Positions 18,356 through 29,687 of a stretch of DNA of 64,000 nucleotides are shown one piece after another. Below the pieces are notes generated by a model. That model was given only the letters and a program-made list of their open reading frames with translations. It ran no database searches and was not told the origin of the DNA. The stretch comes from Astropecten irregularis (lineage: Eukaryota > Echinodermata > Asteroidea > Paxillosida > Astropectinidae), in NCBI GenBank assembly GCA_963971285.1, contig OZ020244.1:15934001-15998000 (forward strand), read 5' to 3'. How positions within the stretch are numbered: position 1 is the first letter of the stretch; each line of letters begins with the position of its first letter. Position numbers and translations under genes: made by a program.

Positions 18356-20763
18356 ATGCTGTTGAGATCGCTAGCAAATCACACGTGTTTGAAGATGACT
18401 TTCAGTACGAATTCACAAATATCGACCGATTCTCCAAACGACAAGGACTCAAAAATGGTAAGCGAATCTTCTTTTCCTCAATCTAAACAAAAGAACTTGG
18501 GGGAAAAAAGAGCAAAACTTTTTATGGGGAAAAATCCCGCCAAATACAGAAAATCTAATTTCATAAAACAAAATCCTAGAAATAAGTCCCCAAACTTCTT
18601 GTTTCCGATTTATCAGAAAATCGGGCCAGTGTCACTAAGGGATTACAAAGTAATCCAGATCAAGGAAGAAGATCGGAGGATTAAGATGATCCTTCGTGCA
18701 ACAGACAAACAATCAAACAAGGTATGGGTTCGGGTGAATGTCTGTAAGTTGCATCAAATTCTGAATTATTTTCGAAATCCAAATTAATTTCCAAATCCCC
18801 AATGGTATCACATTTTGCTTTGCCTTCTTTTTCTTAACTATACAAGTTCCATTACTCTCATTTGATTCTTCTTCAGCTTGTATTGCAACGGCTTCCTGCA
18901 AGTTTGAAGGGGTATACTTCTTCCTTAAGTCACGGAAGTTTTGCACACAAGAGAACTTTCACAAGTCCACGCTCTCACCATAGTGCAAAGGTAAATATTG
19001 ATCTTCTTCCTTTCCATAACTTTTTGCAGAATTAATTTTACATTTCCACTTCATTCAACATTCCTTTTATTTAACGGATTATCATTGTTCTTGTCCATTG
19101 AAGCCCATTACCAAAGGCCGGCAGTCTACAAGCGCCAAGAGAAAGAGACCAGCACTGGACGAAGTGTCTTGCTGCCTTGCCAAGAAGCCCTGCCTTACCA
19201 CCCCACTCCCCTCAAATACCAGCCAGCCAGCTTCCCATACTGACGATGCCTGGTTTACTAAGCTAGGCCTTCAAGCTGAAGATGTTGAGATACTGGACAG
19301 TGACGAATGGCTGACGGACGATCACATCTCCGCAGCACAGAAGCTGCTTCACCGTCAGTTCCCGTCTTTAGCCGGTCTCCAAGACCCCACCCTCGCTGAG
19401 GCCTTGCAGCTCCAACCCATGACTTCAGACGGAGTTCAAATTCTTCTGAACGGTGGAGGGCACTGGGTGACTGTCTGTAAGAAGGACGGTTCGTTCATGG
19501 TCATGGACAGTAAGAACGAAGGACTCACACCGATGTTGTGTCGAAAGATTGCTAACCTCTGCGGTGACGGGGAGAGATCTTCGAGTCTTCGGGTCCAGCT
19601 ACCGGTAATGCATCGGCAGCGAGGATCCAGCGACTGCGGTGTCTTTGCCCTAGCCTACGCCACTGAAGTGGCTTATGGAGGCTGCCCAGAGTTGGCCGTT
19701 TACGACCAGAGAACAATGAGGAAACATTTGAAAAGATGTCTTCAATCTCAGAAGATGACACCTTTCCCGAGAATGAATTGTTCTCAGCGAACTCCAAGAA
19801 ATGTTGGCAACAAATCAGAGTCTTTGAATTACTGCACTTAAAGTTTAATCATTCTGAAATTCAAATTTACAATTCATACCTCATTTTATAATAAAAAGTT
19901 ATATTTTCAGCCGTTTCAGGTGCCAATTAAACAATATTTATTTTTATAAAATATAATATATATTTTTGTATAATGAAATGCCGGGATGGGTTTTTTAAAG
20001 CATCTAATTCTACTGCAAACAAATTCAAATACATGAAACTGGATTAAACATACTTAACTTGAATTCGCACCCAAAAAATTATATAAAAGTTAAATGGAAG
20101 AAATTATGACAATGTATAATTACAGCAGTAGGTTTGGCAAATATTTGTTTGTATAATTCATTGTTCTCAACTTGATAAAATAAAATAAAATACAAACAAA
20201 TATTTGCCTAAACTTCCAAACGCTGGACAGCTTCAGTTTAATAAAGAAAAAGCTTTCCAGCGAAAAGAAATCAGACACAATGCACAAAACAAAGATATTG
20301 GAATCATGTTACCATTCTGTAATTTTTCATTAATATTGGGAATTGAGTTTTTGCAATAAACCAGATATTTTGTACGTTTTCTACTATATTTACCATTGTA
20401 TATACTGGTTGCGCTATGTTCAGTTGTCAACAATCTTTGCTTTGAATTATACAACATCTAATATTTTGCAGGATACCACAAAATATCATATGCAATTATA
20501 AATACTAATCAGCAATACAAATATTTTATGAATACTAAAGCATCATTCAGCCTAGTGAAATCCCTGAATAGACTTGATACAAAATATAGGGAAAAACCGC
20601 CAATTATTTTTTTAAGACTGAAATAAGTTACATTGAGCTTTTCAATGATATTCAGGAATTGTGAAGCTATCTTCCTCTGTCTGATAGAACCAGATTTAGG
20701 CCTAAGCTTCACAAACACTAATTAACAAACATTAATTAACAGAAACAATCAATTAACACACAA
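18005..20763 (+). repeat. Tandem duplication unit 1 (~2.76 kb)
   Basis: This block, containing part of the promoter array, Ulp1-like copy 2 and about 900 bp of 3' flank, is repeated head-to-tail at 20764-23421. Exon starts in the two units are offset by 2762-2773 bp. Coding parts differ at only a few positions, and the 3' flanks have diverged more, with indels. Confidence 0.85.
18356..19841 (+). CDS. Ulp1/SENP-like (C48) cysteine protease, copy 2
   Basis: Exons 18356-18457, 18617-18721, 18877-18990 and 19104-19841, all phase 0, give 352 residues. The catalytic set His227, Asp242, Gln279, Cys285 is complete (GGGHWVTV, VMDS, SSDCGVF). It differs from copy 1 by few substitutions (for example FVVMDS to FMVMDS, FAIAYA to FALAYA) and by its C-terminal ESLNYCT. 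It is transcribed away from copy 1 across a shared 650-bp intergenic region. AATAAA occurs about 45 bp after the stop. Exon 1 uses the first ATG after an in-frame stop. Relative to copy 1, 2 nt are missing just upstream of this ATG, which would disrupt only the alternative reading frame. Confidence 0.82.
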
Positions 20764-20799
20764 GGCGCACACAGAATGCTCCCCAGAAGTGCGCATGAC

Positions 20800-21128
20800 A
20801 TCTGTGCGCGTCTTGGCGACGCATTTTTTTTTTTTTACTTCGAACGTGAATCTGGGCAACGGTGTCGCGCGAGAAGCGCCCAGGAGGTGTTCGAAGTAAA
20901 TACGATGCGTCGCCATGAAAGACACTCACAAGATGTGCGCATTATTAGTGTGCGTCTTGGCGACGCATCTTATTTACTTCGAACACGTTCTGTGCGCGTC
21001 TCGCGGCGCCACCGTTGCTAGTATTAGCGTTCTATTTGAAACTGCACATGCCCAGATGGAACATTCTGACAATGGATCCATGCGCATAGAATGGCCAAGA
21101 AAAACTTCATCGCGCCAATGAACTTCAC
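20800..21128 (+). promoter_or_regulatory. Promoter-like region of Ulp1-like copy 3
   Basis: Contains three motif copies at about 20816 (degraded by a T-run), 20889 and 20962, half of the array seen between copies 1 and 2. It ends with the same 5' leader block (ATTCTGACAATGGATCCATG). Confidence 0.5.
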
Positions 21129-22606
21129 ATGCTGTTGAGATCGCTAGCGAATCACACGTGTTTGAAGACGACTTTCAGTACGAATTCACAAATATCGACC
21201 GATTCTCCATACGACAAGGACTCAAAAATGGTAAGCGAATCTTCTTTTCCTCAATCTAAACAAAAAAAACTTGGGAAAAAAAAGAGCAAAACTTTTCAAA
21301 ACTTTTTTTATGGGGAACATCCCGCCAATAAGAGAAAAATCAAATTTCATAAAACAAAATCCAAGAACTAAGTCCCCAAACTTTTTGTTTCCGATTTATC
21401 AGAAAATCGGGCCAGTGTCACTAAGGGATTACAAAGTAATCCAGATCAAGGAAGAAGATCGGAGGATTAAGATGATCCTTCGTGCAACAACAGACAAACA
21501 ATCAAACAAGGTATGGGTTCGGGTGAATGTCTGTAAGTTGATTTTCGCTTTCCAAATCCCCAATGGTGTCACATTTTGCTTTTACTTCTCTTTCTTATGA
21601 TAAAAGTTCCATTACTCTCTTCTGATCTTCTTCAGCTTGCATTGCAACGGCTTCCTGCAAGCTTGAAGGGGTATACTTCTTCCTTAAGTCATGGAAGTTT
21701 TGCACACAAGAGACCTTTCACAAGTCCACGCTCTCACCATAGTGCAAAGGTAAATATTGATCTTGTTATTTCCCACAACTTTTTGCAGAATTAAGATTTT
21801 ACATTTCCACTTCATTCAACATTCCTTTTATTTAACCGAATATTATTGTTTCTTGTCCATTGAAGCCCATTACCAAAGGCCGGCAGTCTACAAGCGCCAA
21901 GAGAAAGAGACCAGCGCTGGACGAAGTGTCTTGCTGCCTTGCCAAGAAGCCCTGCCTTACCACCCCACTCCCCTCAAATACCGGCCAGCCAGCTTCCCAT
22001 ACTGACGATGCCTGGTTTACTAAGCTAGGCCTTCAAGCTGAAGATGTTGAGATACTGGACAGTGACGAATGGCTGACGGACGATCACATCTCCGCAGCAC
22101 AGAAGCTGCTTCACCGTCAGTTCCCGTCTTTAGCCGGTCTCCAAGACCCCACCCTCGCTGAGGCCCTGCAGCTCCAACCCATGACTTCAGACGGAGTTCA
22201 AATTCTTCTGAACGGTGGAGGGCACTGGGTGACTGTCTGTAAGAAGGACGGTTCGTTCATGGTCATCGACAGTAAGAACGAAGGACTAACACCGATGTTG
22301 TGCCGAAAGATTGCTAACCTCTGCGGTGATGACGGGGAGAGATCTTCGAGTCTTCGGGTCCAGCTACCGGTAATGCATCGGCAGCGAGGATCCAGCGACT
22401 GCGGTGTCTTTGCCCTGGCCTACGCCACTGAAGTGGCTTATGGAGGCTGCCCAGAGTTGGCCGTTTACGACCAGAGAACAATCAGGAAACATTTGAAAAG
22501 ATGTCTTCAATCTCAGAAGATGACACCTTTCCCGAGAATGAATTGTTCTCAGCGAACTCCAAGAAATGTTGGCAACAAATCAGAGACTTTGAATTACTGC
22601 ACTTAA
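21129..22606 (+). CDS. Ulp1/SENP-like (C48) cysteine protease, copy 3
   Basis: Exons 21129-21230, 21403-21510, 21636-21749 and 21866-22606, all phase 0, give 354 residues. One extra Thr codon lies in exon 2 (GCAACAACAGAC) and one extra Asp in GDDGERSS, both in-frame indels. The catalytic His, Asp (in VIDS), Gln and Cys (SSDCGVF) are intact. That all three copies stay open, with only in-frame indels, suggests selection or very recent duplication. The intron between exons 2 and 3 is shortened compared with copy 2. Role and substrate are unknown; SUMO or another ubiquitin-like modifier is the family expectation. Confidence 0.82.
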
Positions 22607-23423
22607 AGTTTAATCATTCTGAAATTCAAATTTACAATTTATACCTCATTTTATAATAAAAAGTTATATTTTCAGCCCGTTTCAGGTGCCAATTACACAA
22701 TATTTATATTTATAAAATATAATATATATTTTTGTATAATAAAATGCCGGGATGGGTTTAAACTTCTAATTCTACTGCAAACAAATTTAAATACATGAAA
22801 CTGGATTAAACATACTTAACTTTAATTCGCACCCAAAAAATTATATAAAAGTTAAATGGAAGAAATTATGACAATGTATAATTACAGCAGTAGGTTTGGC
22901 AAATATTTGTTTGTATAATTCATTGTTCTTAACTTGAGAAAAAATACAAACAAATATTTACCTAAACTTCCCAAACGCTTGACAGCTTCGGTTTAATAAA
23001 GAAAAAGCTTTCCAGCGAAAAATTATCAGACACAATGCACAAAATATATATTCTGGAATCATGTCACCATTCTGTAATTTTTCATTCATTTTGGGAATTG
23101 AGTTTTTGCAATAAACCAGATAATTTATACGTTTTCTACTATACACCATTGTATATTGGTTGTGTTATGTTCAGTTGTCAAAACTCTTTGCTTCAAATTT
23201 ATAGAATATAAAATATTCTGAAGGATATCACAAAATATCATAAATAATATCAACAATAATATTCTTATAGATTCTTGAATACAAATGCATTGAAATCATT
23301 GTAGTCATGATGCAAGATAGAAAAAAAAAAGCCAAGATATTTTAAAGACCCAATTAGTTTGAGCTTTCGAATGATGTATGTAGAAATTGCGAAGCTATCT
23401 TTCTTTGTCTGTTGAAACCTGGG

Positions 23424-23664
23424 GCCAATTTCATAAAACTGTTAAGCACAAAAATTTGCCAAGCATGACATTTCTGTCTTAATAAAAACAGGGTTAATAA
23501 CCAAATTTCCATGTGTTGTGTATCACTTGTGATTGTTCTTTGGCTGTTGTTCGCTGACCATGAATATCAAATGGAATTTTCAATGGTGGTTTGTTTATAT
23601 TGGGCGAGACATTTTTGTACTAAGCAAATTTTTGTTCTTTACGGTTTTATGAAATTGGCCCCAG
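23424..23664. mobile_element. GGGCCAATTTCA MITE, type a, copy 3
   Basis: From GGGGCCAATTTCATAAAACT to GGTTTTATGAAATTGGCCCC, with the type-a interior in inverse orientation (TTTCAATGGTGGTTTG). It lies exactly at the right boundary of the tandem duplication. Confidence 0.85.
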
Positions 23665-23682
23665 ATTTTTCGGCAAGAAGGC

Positions 23683-23892
23683 AGGGGCCAATTTCTTAGA
23701 GCTGCTAAAGCACGAAAATTTGCTTAAGCACCAAAAACCTTAGTAAATAAAATCAGTATGCCAGCTGAAATTCCTTGTGAATGTTATGCTCAGAAAAACA
23801 ATGGTCGAATACAAGACAAAAGCAGTAAACATCGCGTAAAAATTTTGTTGGTAATCTTGTTTGATCAAGGAAGACTTTTCATGCTTAAACAG
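23683..23892. mobile_element. GGGCCAATTTCA MITE, type b, 3'-truncated
   Basis: Starts GGGGCCAATTTCTTAGAGCT and follows the type-b interior (TGAATGTTATGCTCAG, TGATCAAGGAAGACTTT), but the right terminus is lost where a divergent RA element begins. Confidence 0.7.
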
Positions 23893-24190
23893 TTAAAGGT
23901 ACAGTACAGTACAGGATTGGTAGCATACCCAAACAGAAATGTTCAGAGATTTATGTATACATTTCAGGATATGAAGATGGTGATAGTAGAAACGTACTTT
24001 ATTTGATCTTTTCAAGATCAAAAATGTTTTTGATGTTTGGTTTTACTTATTTCTGGATAAATACAGCATTTCAGACAGAAACATTTTCACAGTATGTTTC
24101 TACCATTACCGTCATTATACCCTGTAAGTGATACGTAAACCTGTGAACATTTCTGTTTTGGTTTGTTACCAATGTTGTACACGCTCTTTC
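23893..24190 (-). mobile_element. MITE family RA, divergent copy
   Basis: Starts TTAAAGGTACAGTACAG, with CCCAAACAGAAATGTTCAGA, then a central GATCTTTTCAAGATC. The other half repeats the same end in inverse (CTGTGAACATTTCTGTTTTG). Confidence 0.65.
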
Positions 24191-24229
24191 AAATACATGT
24201 ACATGTAATTATTTTTGAGTTGAAAGTGC

Positions 24230-24599
24230 TTAAAGGTACATGTAGTATCATACTTTGGTAAGAAACCAAAACAGAAATGTTCACAGATTTACCTATAACT
24301 TTCAGGGTATGAAGATGGTGCTGGTAGAAACATACCGTTAAAATATTTCTGCCTGAAATGGTGTATTTGTCAAGAAATTAGTAAAACAATGACCGAAAAT
24401 CTTTTTGATCTTTTAAAAGATCAAAAATAAAAGAGAAAAGACTTAAGAAATACTGTGGCCGTTTTTCACGATTTTCTCAAAAAGTGGGCACCGTATGGGA
24501 CTGAAATTTCCACAGATGACTGTGACTGTATCTTCCTTGATATTTTTGCCCATGAATCTGTATTTCTTTGCAAAAACCAAAGTATGATACTACCTTTAA
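24230..24599 (-). mobile_element. MITE family RA, copy 6
   Basis: Complete: TTAAAGGTACATGTAGTATC to GTATGATACTACCTTTAA, with a GATCTTTTAAAAGATC centre. Confidence 0.85.
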
Positions 24600-24635
24600 T
24601 CTGAGACCTTATAAGATACAAACAGTACAGGTACA

Positions 24636-25420
24636 TGTACTTTAAAGAGGATGTTCAACACTCAACAAACCTCGCTTTATTTGTTAGAACTATAATCCGT
24701 AAATTACCTGACATGAGAAAAAAATATTTATCTCACACTGAACACAGAAAGAAAGTCTTTTTTGATGATTTTTCTCTCAGCCCGCAAGCTCCCCAAAATT
24801 CAGATTCTCTGAATTTCGTCAATAAGGGCAGCAGACAAATTTGTGTGTTTTCGTGATGTCAGATATGGGAGCCTTTTCTTTTGAACAATAGGCTCCCATA
24901 TCTGGCGTCACAAAATCATACAGATTTGTCTACTGCCCCCCATTGATGAAATTCAGAGAATCTGAATTATGGGGAGCTTGCGGGTTGAACATGTTGAGAG
25001 AAAAATCATCCAAAAATACTCTCTTTCTGTGTTCAGTGTGTGATAAATATTTTTTTTCTCATGTCAAGTAATTTAAGGATTATAGTTCTAACAAATAAAG
25101 TGAGGTTTGTGGATCGGTTTGCGGAAACACCATGTAATTATCGTTCGTACTTTCGCACTTCTATATCGTTCGCACTTCTCGCAATTAGGTCTCAACGTTT
25201 CGACTAGTCTGCTCTAGTCCTCATCGGGTCTCCTGATGATGACTAGAGCAGACTAGTCGAAACGTTGAGACCTAATTGCGAGAAGTGCGAACGATATAGA
25301 AGTGCGAAAGCACGAACAATAATTACATGGTGTTTCCGCAAACCGATCCACATACCAATTGTCACCATGCAAAGCCTCAAAAGTGAGGTTTGTTGAGTGT
25401 TGAACATCCTCTTTCAGTAC
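24636..25420. mobile_element. Nested foldback elements
   Basis: The outer foldback has arms 24636-24880 and 24890-25112 plus 25379-25420, with ends TACTTTAAAGAGGATGTTC and its inverse. A second near-perfect palindrome (25113-25378, GTCTCAACGTTTCGACTAG near its centre) interrupts the right arm. The 13 bp AAGTGAGGTTTGT occur on both sides of that insertion. The palindrome family recurs at 39.07-39.18 and 40.51-40.69 kb. Confidence 0.85.
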
Positions 25421-25548
25421 ATTACGATAGAAACTTGGACCAGATGTTGTTCTGATTGGGAAGATGCTTGCAGCATTGACTGTATTTGCCCTGGTCCAAA
25501 CCTAGGAAGAAACAGAGACAGAAATCATACATTTCAATGAGGAATTTG

Positions 25549-25880
25549 TTTAAAGGTATAATACATGATTGGTAAAGGTCACGGAACAGCACTCACACTT
25601 TGTCTGATCCAGCATGTAAATGATAAGCCTGTGAAAATTTGAGCTCAACTCAATTGGACATCTGAGTCCTGAGAAAATAGCGAAAATCCAACTTAAGTTT
25701 TCTTATAAAATATAAAGAATGGTTTTGATCTTACCCAAGATCAAAACTGTTTTTGGTCTTTGTTTGATTAATTTCTGGATAAATACACCATTTCAGGCGG
25801 AAAGATTTCAATAAACGGTATGTTTCTACCAGCACCATCTTCATACCTGAAAGTTATATGTATTAAAATCCGAGAAATTA
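25549..25880. mobile_element. MITE family RB (RA-related), copy 1
   Basis: Begins TTAAAGGTATAATACATGAT, then GGTAAAGGTCACGGAACAGC. The second half has TTTCTGGATAAATACACC and CATTTCAGGCGGAA as in RA. It appears to be an RA derivative with a different left half. Confidence 0.65.
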
Positions 25881-25884
25881 TTGA

Positions 25885-26250
25885 TTGTGTGGAAAAGTCC
25901 ATTTTCCTGCCATGACAATTGAGTGACAACAGTGGTCATCTTAACATTCTTAGTTGTGATCTGTAAATCTCCCCTCAACGACGTGGCCGCCCACATTCAC
26001 TACACACAGATTACCACTAAGATGACCACAACTGTCACTCATTTGTAATGGTAGCAAAATGGAAGTTTCAAGACGATCAGTAATTGCTCGGTCATGCATG
26101 AATGGATTGCATTGAAATTTGGTCAGAATTTACCCAGTGAGAGAGTGAATGCAATAGACTAAAAATCAAATGAAAACATACAAATTTTTTTCAAAATTTT
26201 TTGAAAATGGGTTTTTGAAAAATTCTTTTTGCTTGGACACACTGTATAAA
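25885..26250. mobile_element. Palindromic MITE with GACCACAACTGTCACTC core, partial copy
   Basis: Shares TTACCACTAAGATGACCAC and GTCACTCATTTGTAATGG with the longer copy at 51.83-52.35 kb. It ends near GGACACACTGTA, reminiscent of mariner-type termini. Confidence 0.7.
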
Positions 26251-26277
26251 TACAAAGGAAAGGGTTGCTCATCGCGG

Positions 26278-27340
26278 TGGTAAATAGATAAGGAAAAAGT
26301 CACGCGATGTCGTGTTGCTGGTAGCGACGTTTCGGCTGCTGGTACTGCTAGCCTTCATCAGGCAACTGAAGAACTGGATGCTGCGGAGTCTGTTATATCC
26401 TGTGGTGTCGGATTCGGGTTCACAATGCTGTGATCAGCAAACTGTGGATGGGTCACTACAGCGGACGTTGTACGGCTCACTCTGCGATCAGCTGGGGTCA
26501 ACATCCCGGGTTTTTTGCTTCCCATCATCCGGCACCACGACCACCGCCACGCAGCGGAGGGGACCACCCCAGCTGCCTGCAGAGTGAACCGTACGACATC
26601 TGCTGCATTGACCCGTCCACAGTCCGCTGAACACGGTACTGTGAATGCAGACGAGAACCCCCAGAGCCCCACTGAGGACACGGCCCCATTTGACCGTGAG
26701 TGAACTGTATGACGTCCGCTAGAGTGACCCGTCCACAATCCGCTGAACATGGTACTGTGAACGCGGACGAGAACCCCATGAGCCACACTGAGGACACGCC
26801 CCCAGCTGACCGCGAGTGAACCGTATGACGTCAGCTGGAGTGACCCGTCCACAGTCCGCTGAACACGGATGAGAACCCCCAGAGCCACACTGAGGACACG
26901 CCCCCAGCTGACCGTGAGTGAACCGTATGACGTCCGCTAGAGTGACCCATCCACAATCCGCTGAACACGGTACTGTGAACGCGGACGAGAACTCCAAGAG
27001 CCACACTGAGGACACGCCCCCAGCTGACCGCGAGTGAACCGTATGACGTCAGCTGGAGTGACCCGTCCACAGTCCGCTGAACACGGATGAGAACCCCCAG
27101 AGCCACACTGAGGACACGCCCCCAGCTGACCGTAGAGTGAGCCGTACAACGTCCGCTGGAGTGACCCGTCCACATTTCGCTGATCACGGCATTGTGAATC
27201 CGAATCCCACCCCACAGGATATAACAGACTCCGCAGCATCCAGTTCATCAGTTGCCTGATGAAGGCTAGCAGTACCAGCAACCGAAACGTCGCTACCAGC
27301 AACACGACATCGCGTGATTTTGATCACCTTTTTCCTTACA
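26278..27340. mobile_element. Foldback element FB-C with internal minisatellite, complete
   Basis: Arms ~26290-26445 and ~27180-27335 are inverted copies (CACGCGATGTCG, CTGCTGGTACTGCTAGCCTT, GCATCCAGTTC). The interior 26445-27180 is a tandem array of two alternating ~100- and ~117-bp unit types (composite period ~217 bp) around GTGACCCGTCCACAGTCCGC and ACTGAGGACACGCCCCCAGC. It lies in an intron of the truncated methyltransferase paralogue. The long open frames here follow from the tandem periodicity. Confidence 0.85.
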
Positions 27341-27612
27341 CCGTATAAAGTTCTTATACTCCGAATGATAAGAGTTGAGATACAATGTACTTACCCAGTG
27401 GGCCGTCCAGCTTGAAGCAGTCTACCAGGCTATAGAATGCCTCAGAGACCCTAGGAATGGAGACTGCAGACCAGCCGATGCTACTCAACTCTCCGTCCTT
27501 CTGCAGAATGGATCTACGATGGTCTGGTACCCAGTACGTCTCCAACTCACCAGACGTATCTACGCTGACTATGCCTGATGTGACCATGGCCCCTAGCCAC
27601 TCCTTCACGTAC

Positions 27613-28051
27613 CTATCAACAAAGTGCCATCATTAAAATTCTGTTTGATTCAACTTAAAATGGAGTGTTTTACTGTAGGCCTCAGGCTAAATAATTCTTT
27701 AATAGCACGTTTAAAACTCCTTGCTTCATGTTTTTTTTTACCAAATGCAATGCAGATCTTAGGAGGTTAACAAAACGGAGGCTCTGGCTTTATTTCATGA
27801 ATCCATTCTAAAATAACGGGGATTAAAATAGAGGCTTTTGGCTGTGGTTCGGGAGTAGATTCTCTGGTTTGAAAAGGAAAACAGAGCTTCAGCTTGAATG
27901 AAAAACCACAACCTTTATTCTCAGCATGTATGGATGACAGAGCCAGAGCCGGAGCCTGAGCCTGAGCCTCCGTTTCGTAAACCCCCTATTAGATTTATCA
28001 TGCTCTTTATACATTTTTAAACACTTGATCCAGCAGATCAAGTACCGGTAC
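27613..28051. other. Intron of the truncated methyltransferase paralogue
   Basis: AT-rich, with a short degenerate AGCCTGAGCCTGAGCC tract at about 27940-27970. No other feature was seen. Confidence 0.4.
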
Positions 28052-28299
28052 CTTTCTTTAAACTGTCCAGCATCAGCAATCTGTCGGCATGTCTTGGGCT
28101 GACCGAGGGCGATCATGAGGTCAAACAGTCCGACCTCCATCCCAATGGCAATGGTCATGGAGATAAGTGCTTTGCCCGTTTTAGCATCGATGGACTCCGC
28201 AAATGCCTCGGCTTCGGTCAACGCTGGTGCTTCTTGCTCGCACTGGGTGCCTAGAGAAATGCTGGAACTTGTAACGTGCAGAAGGGGCTCGGCCTGCAT

Positions 28300-28673
28300 A
28301 ATAATTATTCCATCACCAAATGAGGTACATCAGAAATAGAATGGATTAATTTATGTTCTTAAGATGGATGAACTGTGGGGAAAAAAAAGAAATCAAAACT
28401 GAAATCAATAAAAATATCATATGAGCTTTTCCTTTTGGGACATTTTGTAACGTATGTTACCTAGTTTTTTGCATATTTGAATGCATTTCAAAGTATACAT
28501 GCCGATTCCATTAACACATTTTTAAATTGGAGTCTTTCAAGAATGATTGATCAAGGAATAGGTCAAAGTCACTTAAAGGCAATTTACGTTACCGTGGAAT
28601 TGGCATTTACCGGTACTTGTTTTTCCATCAGAGGCAATGTAAAATTTTGTTATTAAAACTGTTCTGTCCAGTC
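28300..28673. other. Intergenic region between the methyltransferase paralogues
   Basis: AT-rich, with nothing recognised apart from A-runs. Presumed upstream region of the truncated paralogue. Confidence 0.35.
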
Positions 28674-29553
28674 AGTGTTGGAGTCAAGTCTTCAAATCCG
28701 AATACCAGTACAGAGTACCAGTGTTGGAGTCGAGTCCACAACCTCCAAGGCCAAGGCCGAGTCCGAGTCATGGGTCTCCGAGGCCGAGGCCAAGGCCAAG
28801 GCCGAGTCCGAGTCATGGGTCTCCGAGGCCGAGGCCAAGGCCAAGGCCGAGTCACGAGCATTCGAGACCGAGGCCGAGGCCACAGTGTCCGAGGCCAAGG
28901 CCGGTTGTTTAGTGCACACACAATATATGTAGGATTTATTTTTACTCAGAAATCATCATCAGATTTTCACAGACTTATATAAACCCAAAACTTTGTTTGT
29001 GCTACATACAGTCTAGTGTGACGATCCGCGTTTGAATAGTTGGAGAGTCCAGACTCAAAATGTGCATTGCACACGGCAGCGCGGTGTGTATGATTCGTGC
29101 AGATCATTGGGTATCACATACCTATACAGGGTGAAGATTCAACTGCGAAAACCTAAAATAAGTCATGGGAAATTTGAGTCCAAACTGGCGGCCTTGAACC
29201 GGCCTCGGCCCATTTTCTGAGGCCAGGAGGTGCCAAGGCCAAGGCCAAGACCGAGTCATCATACAGCAAGGCCAAGGCCAAGACCAAGGCCAAGACCAAG
29301 GCCATCAAAAACCGGCCTCGAGGCCAAGGCCAGCCTCGAGACCTCCAACACTGCAGAGTACTCCGAGTACTTCAGGGGCTGCATACTGGGCCGAGTACAA
29401 GTACATCGCTATAAAGGAGTCCATGTCCAAAATTTGAGTACATGGAATCGAGTGTGGGCCATTTTTGGGGGTACTTTCAATTGAGTACAGGCTGAGTACT
29501 ATTCTTGAGTTGTACTCAAGAATAAGTATGAGTACGAGTACTCTAACACTGCC
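28674..29553. repeat. Repeat element with degenerate GGCCAAGGCCGAG minisatellites
   Basis: Outer ends AGTGTTGGAGTCAAGTC and GAGTACTCTAACACTGCC are inverted. The interior has two GGCCRAGGCC-type arrays (28735-28915 and 29190-29345) in the same orientation. Open frames across them (Pro-Arg or Ala-Glu repeats in every frame) are products of the repeat. Confidence 0.7.
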
Positions 29554-29687
29554 TATTCTGATTCCTTTGTGGGATATGGCATGCAAACACTATTGCTGAG
29601 ATCTCACTGGTAGTCAAGGCATTTAACCGGTCCCTAACGTACTGCAATGCATAGCTGCAACAAGCCCTGCTGAGGCCAGGGGCCGAT

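Larger units (their letters stand above)
20764..23421 (+). repeat. Tandem duplication unit 2 (~2.66 kb)
   Basis: Second head-to-tail copy of the unit at 18005-20763. Its right end coincides with the start of a GGGCCAATTTCA MITE at 23424. Confidence 0.85.
25422..28299 (-). pseudogene. Truncated Rv2258c-like methyltransferase paralogue
   Basis: Exons 28299-28052 and 27612-27395 encode an N-terminal region paralogous to exons 1-2 of the intact gene at 29.8-34.3 kb: GMEVGLFDLMIALGQPKTC, then YVKEWLGAMVTSGIVS and CFKLDGPLG. Phases (2, then 1) and splice positions are identical. The best third exon (25501-25422) has a good acceptor and correct phase and weakly resembles the paralogue (KYS..., NIWSKFL), but reads into TAA at 25424. 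It then abuts a nested foldback element. No SAM-binding exon (VLDVCCGEG-type) was found further left. The resulting 181-residue product would keep the helical/winged N-terminal domain but lack catalysis. It is either a pseudogene, or a gene whose catalytic exon was displaced. Confidence 0.72.

Noticed and set aside
26358-27305. Several overlapping 90-176-residue frames on both strands
   Set aside because: They are produced by the tandem units inside the foldback element, are open in many frames, and match no family.
28628-29484. Pro-Arg and Ala-Glu-rich frames
   Set aside because: Artefacts of the GGCCAAGGCCGAG minisatellite.
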